Source: Oscillospiraceae bacterium (lineage in GTDB: Bacteria > Bacillota > Clostridia > Oscillospirales > Ruminococcaceae). Taken from it: a stretch of DNA of 33,869 nucleotides. A program made the position numbers and the translations under genes. Positions 17,551 to 24,598 of this stretch are shown here, piece after piece. Each line of letters opens with the position of its first letter. Within the stretch, counting starts at the first letter, position 1. Below the pieces are notes generated by a model. That model was not told the origin of the DNA. It saw only the letters and a list, made by a program, of their open reading frames with translations, and did no database searches. Location: positions 1 to 33,869 of the forward strand of contig JAJQIG010000024.1 of NCBI GenBank assembly GCA_021199335.1, in the 5' to 3' direction.

Positions 17551-17842
17551 AGTATAACTCTCCTTAAATAACAAATTATTTCAAGCGGAATTTCCGCTTA
17601 AAAACAAAATAAAAAGCCTTATCCCATAACAAATGGAACAAGACTGACTTCATCGGCATTATCCGCATTCGCCCCGCAGGTAAGACACCCTCCATATGTA
17701 TTGGCATACGTGTGCCGCAGCACACATTCAAGCAAGCCGCACTTTTAATGCAGCCGATTTTTAGCCACAGATCATGCATACCGCGCTTAGGCAGATATTT
17801 TTCGGCATAAGCCAATAAATCCCGTCCAACGGTTCACTATAT
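17551..17842 (-). promoter_or_regulatory. Structured 5' leader of the ABC operon, candidate attenuator or riboswitch
   Basis: About 290 nt lie between the promoter and the binding protein start. The leader contains a perfect GTGTGC/GCACAC hairpin with a TGCG loop near 17720, other short complementary segments, a strong intrinsic terminator (separate entry) and a small AAGCGGAA palindrome at 17583-17599 before the ribosome site. I could not match a known riboswitch or a T-box (its GGTGGNACCGCG core is absent). The ligand is unknown. Confidence 0.6.
17600..17645 (-). terminator. Leader-internal intrinsic terminator (attenuator)
   Basis: On the minus strand a 13-bp stem (17645-17633 with 17627-17615, three G-U pairs) with a 5-base loop is followed by a T-rich tract (17614-17600). 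It lies upstream of the first gene of the ABC operon, the position expected for transcription attenuation. Confidence 0.75.
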
Positions 17843-17848
17843 AGGAAC

Positions 17849-17877
17849 ATAATATCACATAAAGGGTGATTTGTCAA
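17849..17877 (-). promoter_or_regulatory. Sigma-A promoter of the ABC operon
   Basis: On the minus strand TTGACA (17877-17872), a 17-base spacer and TATTAT (17854-17849). It is divergent from the plus-strand promoter at 17927. Confidence 0.8.
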
Positions 17878-17926
17878 GGATTTTTTTGTTTTACTTTCCT
17901 CTTGGCAAAGGTTAAAAAAATTACTG

Positions 17927-17955
17927 TTGACATTTATCCATAAATGGATTATAAT
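17927..17955 (+). promoter_or_regulatory. Consensus promoter upstream of the ATT-start gene
   Basis: TTGACA at 17927-17932, a 17-base spacer and TATAAT at 17950-17955. Transcription would start near 17961, so the in-frame ATG at 17944 lies inside the promoter and cannot be the translation start. Confidence 0.88.
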
Positions 17956-17960
17956 ACAAT

Positions 17961-18022
17961 CGTGAGTCGGGGAAACATAGAAATATGTTTGTGGCACCCA
18001 TTATCAAAAACAGCTGCTCACG
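17961..18022 (+). promoter_or_regulatory. Compact structured 5' UTR
   Basis: The predicted 5' end of the RNA, CGTGAG (17961-17966), pairs with CTCACG (18017-18022). Inside is a perfect 7-bp AAACATA/TATGTTT hairpin capped by a GAAA tetraloop, plus a free GGGG and a CACCC stretch that could pair. The ribosome site follows 14 bases later. It could be a small regulatory RNA element; no known class was recognised. Confidence 0.5.
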
Positions 18023-18048
18023 GTATTTTATTTGCGGGGGTGATTCCC

Positions 18049-18600
18049 ATTGTTAAAAAAATCGCTGTAACCGATGAATTGAATAATACTTATGAAGCGA
18101 CCTACCCCAAAAGGGCAAAGGGTCTTGTAAAAAGAGGGCGGGCGTACTTCATAGATAAAGAAACAATTTGTCTTGTGCGTCCGACAAATGATGATTTGGA
18201 GGATAAGAAAATGTCTGATAATATTAACAGATCCGCAGAAAATAAAACAGAGCCTGAGTACACAATTTCGTATATTCTTGCGCAAATTGAACAGATTTCT
18301 TCTCAAACGAGTCTTATCAAGGATGCTGCTTCGGAGCTTAGCCGAATGACTGATGATTCGGATGGCTGTATTTCAAAGGTGAATGCCATTGCGGATATTG
18401 TAAAAAGCAGAGAAACTACTAACCAACAGATTCTTAAGCTTTATGAAAAAATGTATGATGACCTTAAGCCGAAACCACAGCCGATAAAGGCAAAGGCGCT
18501 TGACCTTGCCGAAAGGACGATTAACAATCCCAATTGCGGTGATAAGGAAAGAGAATGTCTGCAAAACGTTTTGGCTTCAATCGAAAAAATCAGTGAATAA
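18049..18600 (+). CDS. Conserved Clostridia protein of unknown function, probable ATT start
   Basis: A 183-residue protein from the ATT at 18049. The first 45 residues (K-K-I-A-V-T-D-E-L, then Y-E-A-T-Y-P-K-R-A-K-G-L-V-K, then an I-C-L-V-R-P segment) resemble a short domain common in uncharacterised Oscillospiraceae proteins. The rest is acidic and helical with a Leu/Ile pattern compatible with a coiled coil. The site GGGGGTGAT at 18036-18044 complements the 16S rRNA end and gives an 8-base gap to ATT. The in-frame GTG at 18040 lies within that site. The gene is monocistronic, with its own promoter and a terminator-like hairpin. The basic N-terminal domain may bind nucleic acid, but that is a guess. 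Confidence 0.65.
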   Translation: MVKKIAVTDELNNTYEATYPKRAKGLVKRGRAYFIDKETICLVRPTNDDLEDKKMSDNINRSAENKTEPEYTISYILAQIEQISSQTSLIKDAASELSRMTDDSDGCISKVNAIADIVKSRETTNQQILKLYEKMYDDLKPKPQPIKAKALDLAERTINNPNCGDKERECLQNVLASIEKISE

Positions 18601-18632
18601 AAGTCCCGAAAAACTTAATATGAACTAATGCA

Positions 18633-18678
18633 CCCCCACAGAGCGAATATGTTGTCTTTCAAAAATGCTCTGTGGGGG
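18633..18678 (+). terminator. Terminator-like hairpin after the ATT-start gene
   Basis: A perfect 12-bp inverted repeat CCCCCACAGAGC / GCTCTGTGGGGG with a 22-base loop, starting 32 bases after the stop. Only a weak T-rich stretch follows, so termination may be partial. Confidence 0.6.
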
Positions 18679-18904
18679 CGACTTATTTTCAGCGAATTTA
18701 TTTGAAGCCGAGACATGATTCGGATTCTAAGATTGTATATATCTTATTTCCACCGTTCTGCATCATATTCATACTTCTACTTCCACCATTTCATACTCGT
18801 CGGAGAACATCCTTCTTTGATGTGGTCCATATAACTCGATCAAATGCAGATCAGCAAAATAATTAAACAAATAAAAATCTTCACTTTAATGCCTTCCTAC
18901 AAAT
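18679..18904. other. Intergenic stretch without a supported gene
   Basis: About 225 AT-rich bases between the terminator-like hairpin and the terminator of the Cys-rich gene. A short plus-strand open frame here has no ribosome site or recognisable product. I see nothing else in it. Confidence 0.6.
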
Positions 18905-18930
18905 GAGCGCCACATTTATTTGTGACGCTC
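18905..18930 (-). terminator. Hairpin after the GH51 operon
   Basis: Stem GAGCG/CGCTC plus CACA/TGTG with one mismatch, 17 bases beyond the stop of the Cys-rich gene on the minus strand, followed by a short T-rich stretch. Likely a weak terminator. Confidence 0.55.
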
Positions 18931-18947
18931 GCTTCCAAAACTCAAAA

Positions 18948-19235
18948 TCAACCACGGCTTATGTTCGCACCGAATGAGATGCTTTTCCATTTATCATCTT
19001 CATCAGGGCAGGATAATCTCTTTTTTATCGCACGCATCTCTACATAACAGCCACATTTCATGCAGGTGCCTTCTTCAAGACTGCTGCAGTGTCTGCATAC
19101 TTCAAGACGCGCCGTATAAACCTCGTTTGAAACCTTTTGCTCGTCCGAAAGCACAGAAATAAAGGTTTGCACATCATTATACTCTGCGCTCATTCCCATA
19201 TCGGCAAGCAAACATTTTTTACAGGGAATTTTCAT
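18948..19235 (-). CDS. Small Cys-rich, probably zinc-binding protein (DUF6171-like)
   Basis: A 95-residue protein with nine Cys: C-K-K-C near the N-terminus, C-R-H-C near residue 47, then C-x-x-C-G-C near residues 58-63 and a final Cys-Pro. The pattern suggests a zinc ribbon or similar metal site and resembles DUF6171 of Clostridia. Its ATG overlaps the stop of the arabinofuranosidase gene (ATGA), so the two form an operon. A functional link to arabinose metabolism is not evident. Confidence 0.65.
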   Translation of the reverse strand: MKIPCKKCLLADMGMSAEYNDVQTFISVLSDEQKVSNEVYTARLEVCRHCSSLEEGTCMKCGCYVEMRAIKKRLSCPDEDDKWKSISFGANISRG

Positions 19236-20701
19236 TCAATTACCACGCTTAAAACGGAGCATTCGGGCAGCTTAACAATAAGCTTTCCGCCCAAAAGCTC
19301 TGCGTTATAAGGCTTTACGGAAACATTATCAATATTGTCAAAGTCATTGTATGAGTGTACTTCGGATGTAAGTATTCTTGCGGAAACCGATTTCGCATCA
19401 AATCCATACAAATCACATTCGATTTCATAATCACTCTCAAGGGAAGTATTTGCGATAGTTACAGTCATTTTGCCGTCCTTAACGGAAACACTCTGTGAAA
19501 TTGCGGGAGTACCGTTGCTGTTTTTCTCATTCTCGTTCCAACTGTAAACAAGCTCTCCGCCTTGGTGTGTTTTGTACAGGTCGAACACATGGAAGGTAGG
19601 AGTTTTGAGCAGCTTTTCTCCATCGGTAAGGATTACGGATTGAAGCACATTTACTGCCTGAGCGATATTTGCCATTACTACACGGTCGGAATGATTGTTG
19701 AAAATATTAAGGTTAAGAGCAGCAATGATTGCGTCACGCATTGTATTCTGCTGATAAAGAAATCCGGGATTTGTTCCGGGCTCAACGTCATACCAGCAAC
19801 CCCATTCGTCCACAATAAGTCCAATGTCCTTTTCGGGGTTGTATCTGTTCATAATTTCAACATGACGTGTAATAAGCTCGTCCATAAAGAGTGTCCTTGA
19901 AACGGTATCGTAGTACTCTTCATTGCTGAAATCGGTAGCGCTTCCTTTTTTATCCCAGCTGCCTGTCGGAAGGGTGTAATAATGCAGTGCAATAGCATTC
20001 GCCGTAAATTTGTTGAGATTTTTCATTAGGCACTCTGTCCAGCTGTAATCATCAGCACTTGGACCGCAGGCTACCTTAAAAAGTGTGTTTCCCGAAAAAT
20101 TCTTGCAGAAGGACTGATAACGGCGGTATTCGTCAACATAGTATTCGGGTCGCATGGTTCCGCCGCAGCCCCAGCTTTCATTGCCGATTCCAAGATACTT
20201 TAATTTCCATGGCTTTTCTCTGCCGTTCTTTTTCCTAAGCTCAGACATCGGGGTTCCGCCGTCAAGCGTCATGTATTCAACCCATTCGGCAAGCTCCTGA
20301 ATAGAGCCGCTGCCAAGGTTTCCCGCTATATAAGGTTCACAGCCGACAAGCTCGCAAAGCTGCATGAATTCATGTGTGCCGAATGAGTTATCCTCGGTAA
20401 CGCCGCCCCAGTTTGTGTTAACCATTTTTTTGCGTGTTTCATTCTCACCGATTCCGTCTTTCCAGTGGTACTCATCAGCGAAGCAGCCGCCCGGCCAGCG
20501 AAGAACAGGCATCTTTATTTCCTTGAAAGCCTCAATAACATCGTTGCGTATACCGTTGGTATTGGGGATGGAGGAATCCTTGCCAACATAAATTCCGTTA
20601 TAAATGCATCTGCCGAGGTGCTCGGAGAAATGACCGTAAATTTCGGGATTTATGTGAGATTTTTTGTCAAGGGCATTGATTGACATCTTGATTTTTTTCA
20701 T
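19232..20701 (-). CDS. abfA: Alpha-N-arabinofuranosidase, glycoside hydrolase family 51
   Basis: A 489-residue protein of typical GH51 length without a signal peptide, so intracellular. The N-terminus has [14 protein letters not shown] and [10 protein letters not shown] near residue 66. The acid/base is Glu175 in G-I-G-N-E-S-W-G, and the nucleophile is Glu299 in I-V-D-E-W-G. The C-terminal beta domain is present. It releases L-arabinose from imported arabino-oligosaccharides. ATG 20701 has GAGGT 9 bases upstream and follows its own promoter and a dyad that could be an operator. Confidence 0.93.
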   Translation of the reverse strand: MKKIKMSINALDKKSHINPEIYGHFSEHLGRCIYNGIYVGKDSSIPNTNGIRNDVIEAFKEIKMPVLRWPGGCFADEYHWKDGIGENETRKKMVNTNWGGVTEDNSFGTHEFMQLCELVGCEPYIAGNLGSGSIQELAEWVEYMTLDGGTPMSELRKKNGREKPWKLKYLGIGNESWGCGGTMRPEYYVDEYRRYQSFCKNFSGNTLFKVACGPSADDYSWTECLMKNLNKFTANAIALHYYTLPTGSWDKKGSATDFSNEEYYDTVSRTLFMDELITRHVEIMNRYNPEKDIGLIVDEWGCWYDVEPGTNPGFLYQQNTMRDAIIAALNLNIFNNHSDRVVMANIAQAVNVLQSVILTDGEKLLKTPTFHVFDLYKTHQGGELVYSWNENEKNSNGTPAISQSVSVKDGKMTVTIANTSLESDYEIECDLYGFDAKSVSARILTSEVHSYNDFDNIDNVSVKPYNAELLGGKLIVKLPECSVLSVVIE

Positions 20702-20738
20702 ATTGATATTACCTCGAATCCTATTTATTTGTCATTTT

Positions 20739-20766
20739 CACGTATAAGAGCTGTCTGCTTATCGTG
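20739..20766. promoter_or_regulatory. Operator-like dyad in the arabinofuranosidase leader
   Basis: CACGTATAAG at 20739-20748 and CTTATCGTG at 20758-20766 form an inverted repeat differing by one base, centred a few bases downstream of the expected transcription start. A TGTCTG/CAGACA pair overlaps it. The position fits repression by a sugar-responsive regulator, which is not in the window. Confidence 0.5.
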
Positions 20767-20777
20767 AATACAGACAT

Positions 20778-20807
20778 ATTGTACCATAGCATAATCGCCA
20801 TTGTCAA
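20778..20807 (-). promoter_or_regulatory. Sigma-A promoter of the arabinofuranosidase operon
   Basis: On the minus strand TTGACA (20807-20802), an 18-base spacer and TACAAT (20783-20778) with TGG before the -10. Confidence 0.82.
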
Positions 20808-20834
20808 TATTTTTTTCTTGGATTAAGTCAGCGT

Positions 20835-20873
20835 AAAAAAACGGCTGTAACCCCCGAAATGGGGTTGCAGCCG
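20835..20873 (-). terminator. Strong intrinsic terminator after the catalase remnant
   Basis: A 13-bp stem (20861-20873 with 20842-20854, one G-U pair) with a 6-base loop, followed on the minus strand by seven T (20841-20835). It lies 38 bases past the catalase stop. Confidence 0.9.
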
Positions 20874-20910
20874 TGTATATATTTGCCTTTCGGCAGAGTG
20901 TTTTCGCAGT

Positions 20911-21348
20911 TTATTTTCTTCTTCTCGGCTTTTTATCGAATGCAGGATTGAAAGCATAGAAGTTCTTGGAATTAAGGTTATCCTGCGTTATTCTTAAACC
21001 CTCGCCGAAACGCTGGAAGTGAACAAGTTCACGCTGTCGCAGGAATTTTATCGGGTCTTTTACATCGGGATCATCTATGAACCTCAGCAGGTTATCATAG
21101 GTTGTTCTTGCTTTCTGTTCAGCAGCGAGATCCTCAGTGAGATCGGTGATTACATCACCCGTGGACTGGAAAAGCGTCGCCGAGTACGGCGTCCCCGATG
21201 CTGCGATGGGGTAAACCCCAGTTGTATGATCAACAAAATATTTGTCAAAGCCGCTTTTTTGTATCTCTTCAAGCGACAGATTTCTTGTAAGCTGATAAAT
21301 AATTGCGGAGATCATCTCCAAGTGTGCTAGTTCACCCGCCCCAAGACC
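20911..21348 (-). pseudogene. Manganese catalase (CotJC-like), 3' half only, interrupted at the prophage junction
   Basis: The frame encodes the C-terminal part of a CotJC/manganese catalase: G-E-L-A-H-L-E-M (about 21334-21313), then Y-F-V-D-H-T-T-G-V-Y-P, D-L-x-E-D-L-A-A-E-Q-K-A-R near residue 65 and F-L-R-Q-R-E-L-V-H-F-Q-R-F near residue 92. The E-L-A-H helix and the final E-x-x-H helix hold metal ligands. Going upstream, the family match (G-A-G-E-L-A-H) ends at about 21340 and an in-frame TAG lies at 21351-21349. The N-terminal helices with the first Mn ligands, normally about 60-70 residues, are missing, and no ATG precedes the match. The fragment should be inactive unless excision restores the gene. 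Confidence 0.85.
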
Positions 21349-21362
21349 CTATCAACAACAAC
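21331..21362. other. Probable host-prophage junction (attachment site)
   Basis: Catalase homology ends within these bases, and the first phage-side gene stops at 21364. The exact core cannot be set without the other end of the element or an uninterrupted allele. Confidence 0.6.
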
Positions 21363-21363
21363 A

Positions 21364-22059
21364 TTACCCCCTATTCCTAACCTCCGCAACCCTCTTGTTA
21401 TAAGCACTCTTAGCACTAATGTAACCCTCAAGCATTTCCTTTTGCTCCTCGGTTATCTTGATTTCCTTGTTGTCAAGATATACCCTGTAGCCGTATTTTT
21501 CCGAGCCGTATATGTTACCGTTCCAACGCTTGCCTGCGACCATCTCGGGTTCTGCGGGCTTTTCTATTTTGCTGATTTCCTCTGCTTCTGCGGATTCCTC
21601 TGCGTTTTTGTCCTGTGCGAGCTTTGCGTCAACGGGGTTAATCATTTCTTTTACTTCAACGCCCTGCGCCTTTAATGTTTCAATCTCTTTTTCAAGGTTT
21701 TCCTGTCCTTTTTCGTCAACTCCAAAAGTTTTGCGCCATGCCTTAACAACCTTGCCGCTAAGCTCATCGCTCATGTCGTCGGTGTCTGCGCTCCAAAAAT
21801 AACCTCTTGCCTTAAAATCATCCTTTTTGGGGTATACATTGCCGCTAAGTACAATAACAACCTTGCCAAGATTGCCGTTAACCTTAACAGTTGCAACGAT
21901 AGGCTTTACAGCTTCTTCCGCTCTTTTTGCTGCCTTGTAGCATTCAACGCATACGCCGCTTGTTTCGTACCATGCGATTTTGCGCTCCCTGTCTGCGCCC
22001 TTTCCAAATAATTCAACAACATCATTGTGACCGCAAGAACATCTAACTGTGTATTTCAT
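21364..22059 (-). CDS. Prophage accessory protein with N-terminal Cys cluster
   Basis: A 231-residue protein. The N-terminus has C-S-C-G-H and later C-V-E-C (about residues 37-40), a probable zinc site, with basic residues between (F-G-K-G-A-D-R-E-R-K-I-A-W). The middle has V-V-I-V-L-S-G-N-V-Y-P-K-K and A-R-G-Y-F-W-S; the C-terminal third is Glu/Ala/Lys-rich and helical. Similar proteins occur on mobile elements of gut Clostridia, with no known function. It is the last phage gene before the junction. It is transcribed from its own promoter (copy A) and is set off from phage lysis genes by a terminator, the layout of a lysogenic accessory (moron) gene. Confidence 0.7.
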   Translation of the reverse strand: MKYTVRCSCGHNDVVELFGKGADRERKIAWYETSGVCVECYKAAKRAEEAVKPIVATVKVNGNLGKVVIVLSGNVYPKKDDFKARGYFWSADTDDMSDELSGKVVKAWRKTFGVDEKGQENLEKEIETLKAQGVEVKEMINPVDAKLAQDKNAEESAEAEEISKIEKPAEPEMVAGKRWNGNIYGSEKYGYRVYLDNKEIKITEEQKEMLEGYISAKSAYNKRVAEVRNRG

Positions 22060-22109
22060 AACATTTACCTTCTCTTTCTTTGGGATTTCCTCTCCCTTAT
22101 CTTGATTAT

Positions 22110-22138
22110 ATTATAGCACATAGTTTATATAAAGTCAA
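22110..22138 (-). promoter_or_regulatory. Promoter copy A, for the 21364-22059 gene
   Basis: On the minus strand TTGACT (22138-22133), a 17-base spacer and TATAAT (22115-22110). Confidence 0.87.
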
Positions 22139-22209
22139 TAGCTTTTTGTAATTTATTTTACTTTTGTATACTTGCACAAATAATCACAACTCAAATAGGG
22201 GATATGCAC

Positions 22210-22243
22210 AAAAAAGAACGGCAGAACCGAAGTCCCGCCGTCC
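22210..22243 (-). terminator. Terminator of the 22251-22904 gene
   Basis: GGACGGC pairs with GCCGTTC on the minus strand around a loop containing CTTCGG, followed by six T. It lies 8 bases after the stop. Confidence 0.75.
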
Positions 22244-22250
22244 TTGTGCC

Positions 22251-22904
22251 TTAAAGCAGCCTGTTATTTATAACATAGTCCCCGTAGCTATCCGCATTGT
22301 TAACCGCATTTTCTCCGGCGCACTTGATAGCCTCGTCCCGTGATACAACCCTTTTTTCCATTGGCGTAGATTCGGGAGCTTTCAGCCATTCCGCCGCTTC
22401 GTCCGAGTTGTAAAAATATACCACATTTAATATATCCTCACTCCCGTCAAGGTTAGCCATCGTTGCAATGCCGTATGTTATATCTCCCATCTTATCCATT
22501 ATTAAGCCCTCCAAATATGATGATATTGTTTGTTTCCTCCGAGCCGCCTCTTGCTTTGCATAGTCAATTGCACGGATAGACAACATAATTGATACCCTAA
22601 TCTTTGTGTCGTCCTCCGATACCCCAAAAATGTCGTCAAATTTATCGGTGGCATAAGCCCGTACCCACTCACGAGCTTGAGCATAGCTAATCGGGATAAT
22701 CCGTTCCCCCTGCACAAGCGTTCCGTCCGTGTTACGCTGTGCGTAATTACTTAACGCACCGCCCGACCCGTGCAGGAAAAATTCGCCTGTCCGTTTGCGG
22801 TATAGCTCTTCCGCAAACTCGGCAGAGCCACTGCCGCCCGAACGCTGACAGAGCTTAATTGCCTTGTCAGTGTCGTACATCTTATTGTTATAGTATTTTA
22901 CCAT
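22251..22904 (-). CDS. Prophage accessory protein with ribbon-helix-helix-like segment
   Basis: A 217-residue protein. The N-terminal half (Y-R-K-R-T-G-E-F-F-L-H-G-S-G-G near residue 31, I-I-P-I-S-Y-A-Q-A-R-E-W near residue 69) matches a family common in Clostridia mobile elements with no assigned function. Residues about 103-135 (K-I-R-V-S-I-M-L then a basic amphipathic helix and Q-T-I-S-S-Y-L-E) look like a ribbon-helix-helix DNA-binding unit. The start has AAAGGT upstream. It is second in a two-gene operon behind the 22951-23244 gene and is followed by a terminator. A regulatory or anti-host role is conceivable but unproven. Confidence 0.68.
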   Translation of the reverse strand: MVKYYNNKMYDTDKAIKLCQRSGGSGSAEFAEELYRKRTGEFFLHGSGGALSNYAQRNTDGTLVQGERIIPISYAQAREWVRAYATDKFDDIFGVSEDDTKIRVSIMLSIRAIDYAKQEAARRKQTISSYLEGLIMDKMGDITYGIATMANLDGSEDILNVVYFYNSDEAAEWLKAPESTPMEKRVVSRDEAIKCAGENAVNNADSYGDYVINNRLL

Positions 22905-22950
22905 GTATTTACCTTTCCGCCCGTTCCGCCGATAGCACAGCGTTATAATC

Positions 22951-23244
22951 TTAATCCTCAGTAACTGTCAAGCAATCCTCGTCAACCTCAACAACCTTGT
23001 AAGGGTGCTCATAATCAACTGCGCCTAAATCCTCTAAGCAATCCTCGCAGCTGTAATAAGCCTGATATAATTTTCCGTTGCAGTAAAAATACTGATAAAA
23101 TTCATCGCCGTCAAACATTTCGTCGTTGCCAAAAACGTAGCCCGTCATTGTTTCGCCGTCAACAGTGATTTCGGTTAATTCGCTGTTTCTCAGCATTTTT
23201 GTAAGTTCCTTGTTTTCGCTTTCCATAACATATACAGTTCTCAT
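22951..23244 (-). CDS. Small acidic prophage protein
   Basis: A 97-residue, strongly acidic protein (many Asp/Glu, few Lys/Arg) with Y-Y-S-C-E-D-C near residue 66. No family is recognised. Small acidic phage proteins can act as DNA mimics or anti-defence factors; the acidity is seen here, the role is not. ATG 23244 has AAAGGA upstream and follows promoter copy B. It precedes the 22251 gene by 46 bases. Confidence 0.65.
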   Translation of the reverse strand: MRTVYVMESENKELTKMLRNSELTEITVDGETMTGYVFGNDEMFDGDEFYQYFYCNGKLYQAYYSCEDCLEDLGAVDYEHPYKVVEVDEDCLTVTED

Positions 23245-23296
23245 AACATTTATCCTTTCCGGTGTTTGGGATTTTCCTTTCCCTTATCTTGATTAT

Positions 23297-23325
23297 ATTA
23301 TAGCACATAGTTTATATAAAGTCAA
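23297..23325 (-). promoter_or_regulatory. Promoter copy B, for the 23244 operon
   Basis: On the minus strand TTGACT (23325-23320), a 17-base spacer and TATAAT (23302-23297), matching copy A over the spacer. Confidence 0.87.
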
Positions 23326-23393
23326 TAGCTTTTTGCAATTTATTTTTACTTTTGTATACTTGCACAAATAATCATAATCGAAATAGGGGATAT

Positions 23394-23431
23394 GCACAAA
23401 AAAAACAGCGGCAGAACCGAAGCCCCGCCGC
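23394..23431 (-). terminator. Terminator after the holin gene
   Basis: A GCGGC/GCCGC stem around a loop containing CTTCGG is followed on the minus strand by a run of T. It marks the end of the phage late transcript before the accessory cassette. Confidence 0.7.
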
Positions 23432-23439
23432 CGTAATCC

Positions 23440-23847
23440 TTATTCGCTATCCCCGCTGTTGTTTTTATCCCTCAGCTGCTCCAATACATCAAGCAGTTTT
23501 TTAGGCACGGGCACTCCCAACCGCCCGGCATTTTCCACAAGAGATATGCACTCGTTAGCAATGTAAAATGCTACCACCACCGTCTTGAGCATATGCCCCT
23601 CGCCGATAACGTTAACATCAACAATATTGCCCACAACAACAATCAGCAGCATAATAACCTTTTTCGCTATGCCCTTAGCTCCTACCTCGGAGGATAGCTT
23701 TTTTTCAGCCGCCGCCGCAATTACGCCCGATATGTAATCAAGCACAATAAGAGCCACAAGCGCAATCATAAGCCCGTCACGGTCGCCAAAGCAAAAACTG
23801 CACGCCGTGCAGATAGCCGCTAACAAGCCCTTAATTAAGTCACTCAT
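23440..23847 (-). CDS. Phage holin (TcdE / phi-Cp family)
   Basis: A 135-residue protein of the toxin-secretion/phage lysis holin family (PF05105 type). It has three hydrophobic helices: about 6-20, 26-43 with L-D-Y-I-S-G at the end, and 65-85; a polar charged C-terminal tail follows. K-G-I-A-K-K-V-I-M-L is characteristic. ATG 23847 has AGGGGGG 8 bases upstream; the frame opens earlier at 23871. It lies 4 bases after the GH25 lysozyme. Its likely role is to permeabilise the membrane so the lysozyme reaches the wall. Confidence 0.88.
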   Translation of the reverse strand: MSDLIKGLLAAICTACSFCFGDRDGLMIALVALIVLDYISGVIAAAAEKKLSSEVGAKGIAKKVIMLLIVVVGNIVDVNVIGEGHMLKTVVVAFYIANECISLVENAGRLGVPVPKKLLDVLEQLRDKNNSGDSE

Positions 23848-23851
23848 TGCA

Positions 23852-24598
23852 TTAACCCCCCTCGCTAACAACCGCCGTCATGCCCATTTGCGAGCAAGCC
23901 GCCGCAATCGTGCTTGCTTGAGCCTCGGCGCAGTCGCTTATTTTCGCGGTCACGGAATAGCCTGCGGAACTCGCCGCAGAATAACCGTTAAGCCCTGCAT
24001 TTTTTATGATTGTCGGGTAATCCTTAATGCACCTGTTAAGGTCAACATCTCCGCTTATGCCGTCAATTGTACCCTTCCAGCTGTATTGGTGCATACCCCA
24101 CTCGGTTGCGTATGTAGGCGTTACATTCTCAACCCTCGCAACCCAGACCGCATAACGCTTCCGCAGAGTTTCTTCCAGATTTGTGGCAAAAAAGCTGTCA
24201 TACGAGTAGACCCCCGCAAAATATCCTGCATTTTCCAAAGCCGTCATAAATGCAACAGCAATCCCCGTGCATAAGCTCTTTCCGAGCGCAACCTGTGTCT
24301 TATCCTCAATATCGAGATAGACGGGCAGCCCAAATTGCTTGCCCTTAATGCAGTCGATAAAAACCGCCGCCTCCGTCTTAGCATCGTCCACGGTCGTGGC
24401 ATAGCTGTACCAATATGCGCCCACATTAAGCCCAGCCGCCTTTGCTCCGCTGTAGTTATCCTCGAAGCAAGGGTCTTTTTGGGAAGCAACCTTCCCGTAG
24501 CCCGCGCGGATTATTGCGCCGTCAACACCGTCAGCGGCAACCTTAGCCCAGTCAATAACGCCGTTGTGCTTTGATACGTCAATTACTTTTCTTTCCAT
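23852..24598 (-). CDS. Phage endolysin, GH25 lysozyme
   Basis: A 248-residue protein. The GH25 domain (about residues 5-190) has V-I-D-V-S-K-H-N-G near the start (Asp7 region), A-Y-W-Y-S-Y near residue 61, and L-D-I-E-D near residue 95 for the catalytic Asp/Glu pair. A C-terminal part (about 200-248) ends in a short repeat-type domain with V-T-A-K-I-S-D-C, possibly SPOR-like. ATG 24598 has GGAGG upstream; the earlier in-frame start at 24664 has no ribosome site. It hydrolyses the glycan strand during lysis. Confidence 0.92.
   Translation of the reverse strand: MERKVIDVSKHNGVIDWAKVAADGVDGAIIRAGYGKVASQKDPCFEDNYSGAKAAGLNVGAYWYSYATTVDDAKTEAAVFIDCIKGKQFGLPVYLDIEDKTQVALGKSLCTGIAVAFMTALENAGYFAGVYSYDSFFATNLEETLRKRYAVWVARVENVTPTYATEWGMHQYSWKGTIDGISGDVDLNRCIKDYPTIIKNAGLNGYSAASSAGYSVTAKISDCAEAQASTIAAACSQMGMTAVVSEGG

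Larger units (their letters stand above)
22060..22243 (-). repeat. Promoter-terminator cassette, copy A
   Basis: The whole gap between the 22251 gene and the 22059 gene is nearly identical to 23245-23431. Shared parts are the terminator of the upstream gene, a block ending in a GTGCATATCCCC segment, the promoter and the leader up to AAATGTT-ATG. Confidence 0.85.
23245..23431 (-). repeat. Promoter-terminator cassette, copy B
   Basis: A near-identical copy of 22060-22243, differing by scattered substitutions and short insertions. It fills the gap between the holin stop and the 23244 start. Confidence 0.85.

Noticed and set aside
17576-17815. Possible leader peptide of 79 codons in the ABC leader
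   Set aside because: TTG start without a ribosome site, no run of one amino acid codon near the attenuator, and it overlaps the terminator stem; chance open frame is more likely.
17600-17877. T-box (tRNA-sensing) leader
   Set aside because: The position and transporter type would suit a T-box, but the conserved GGTGGNACCGCG core was not found.
18672-18866. Plus-strand open frame of 64 codons
   Set aside because: No ribosome site or promoter, low-complexity product, and it starts inside the terminator hairpin.
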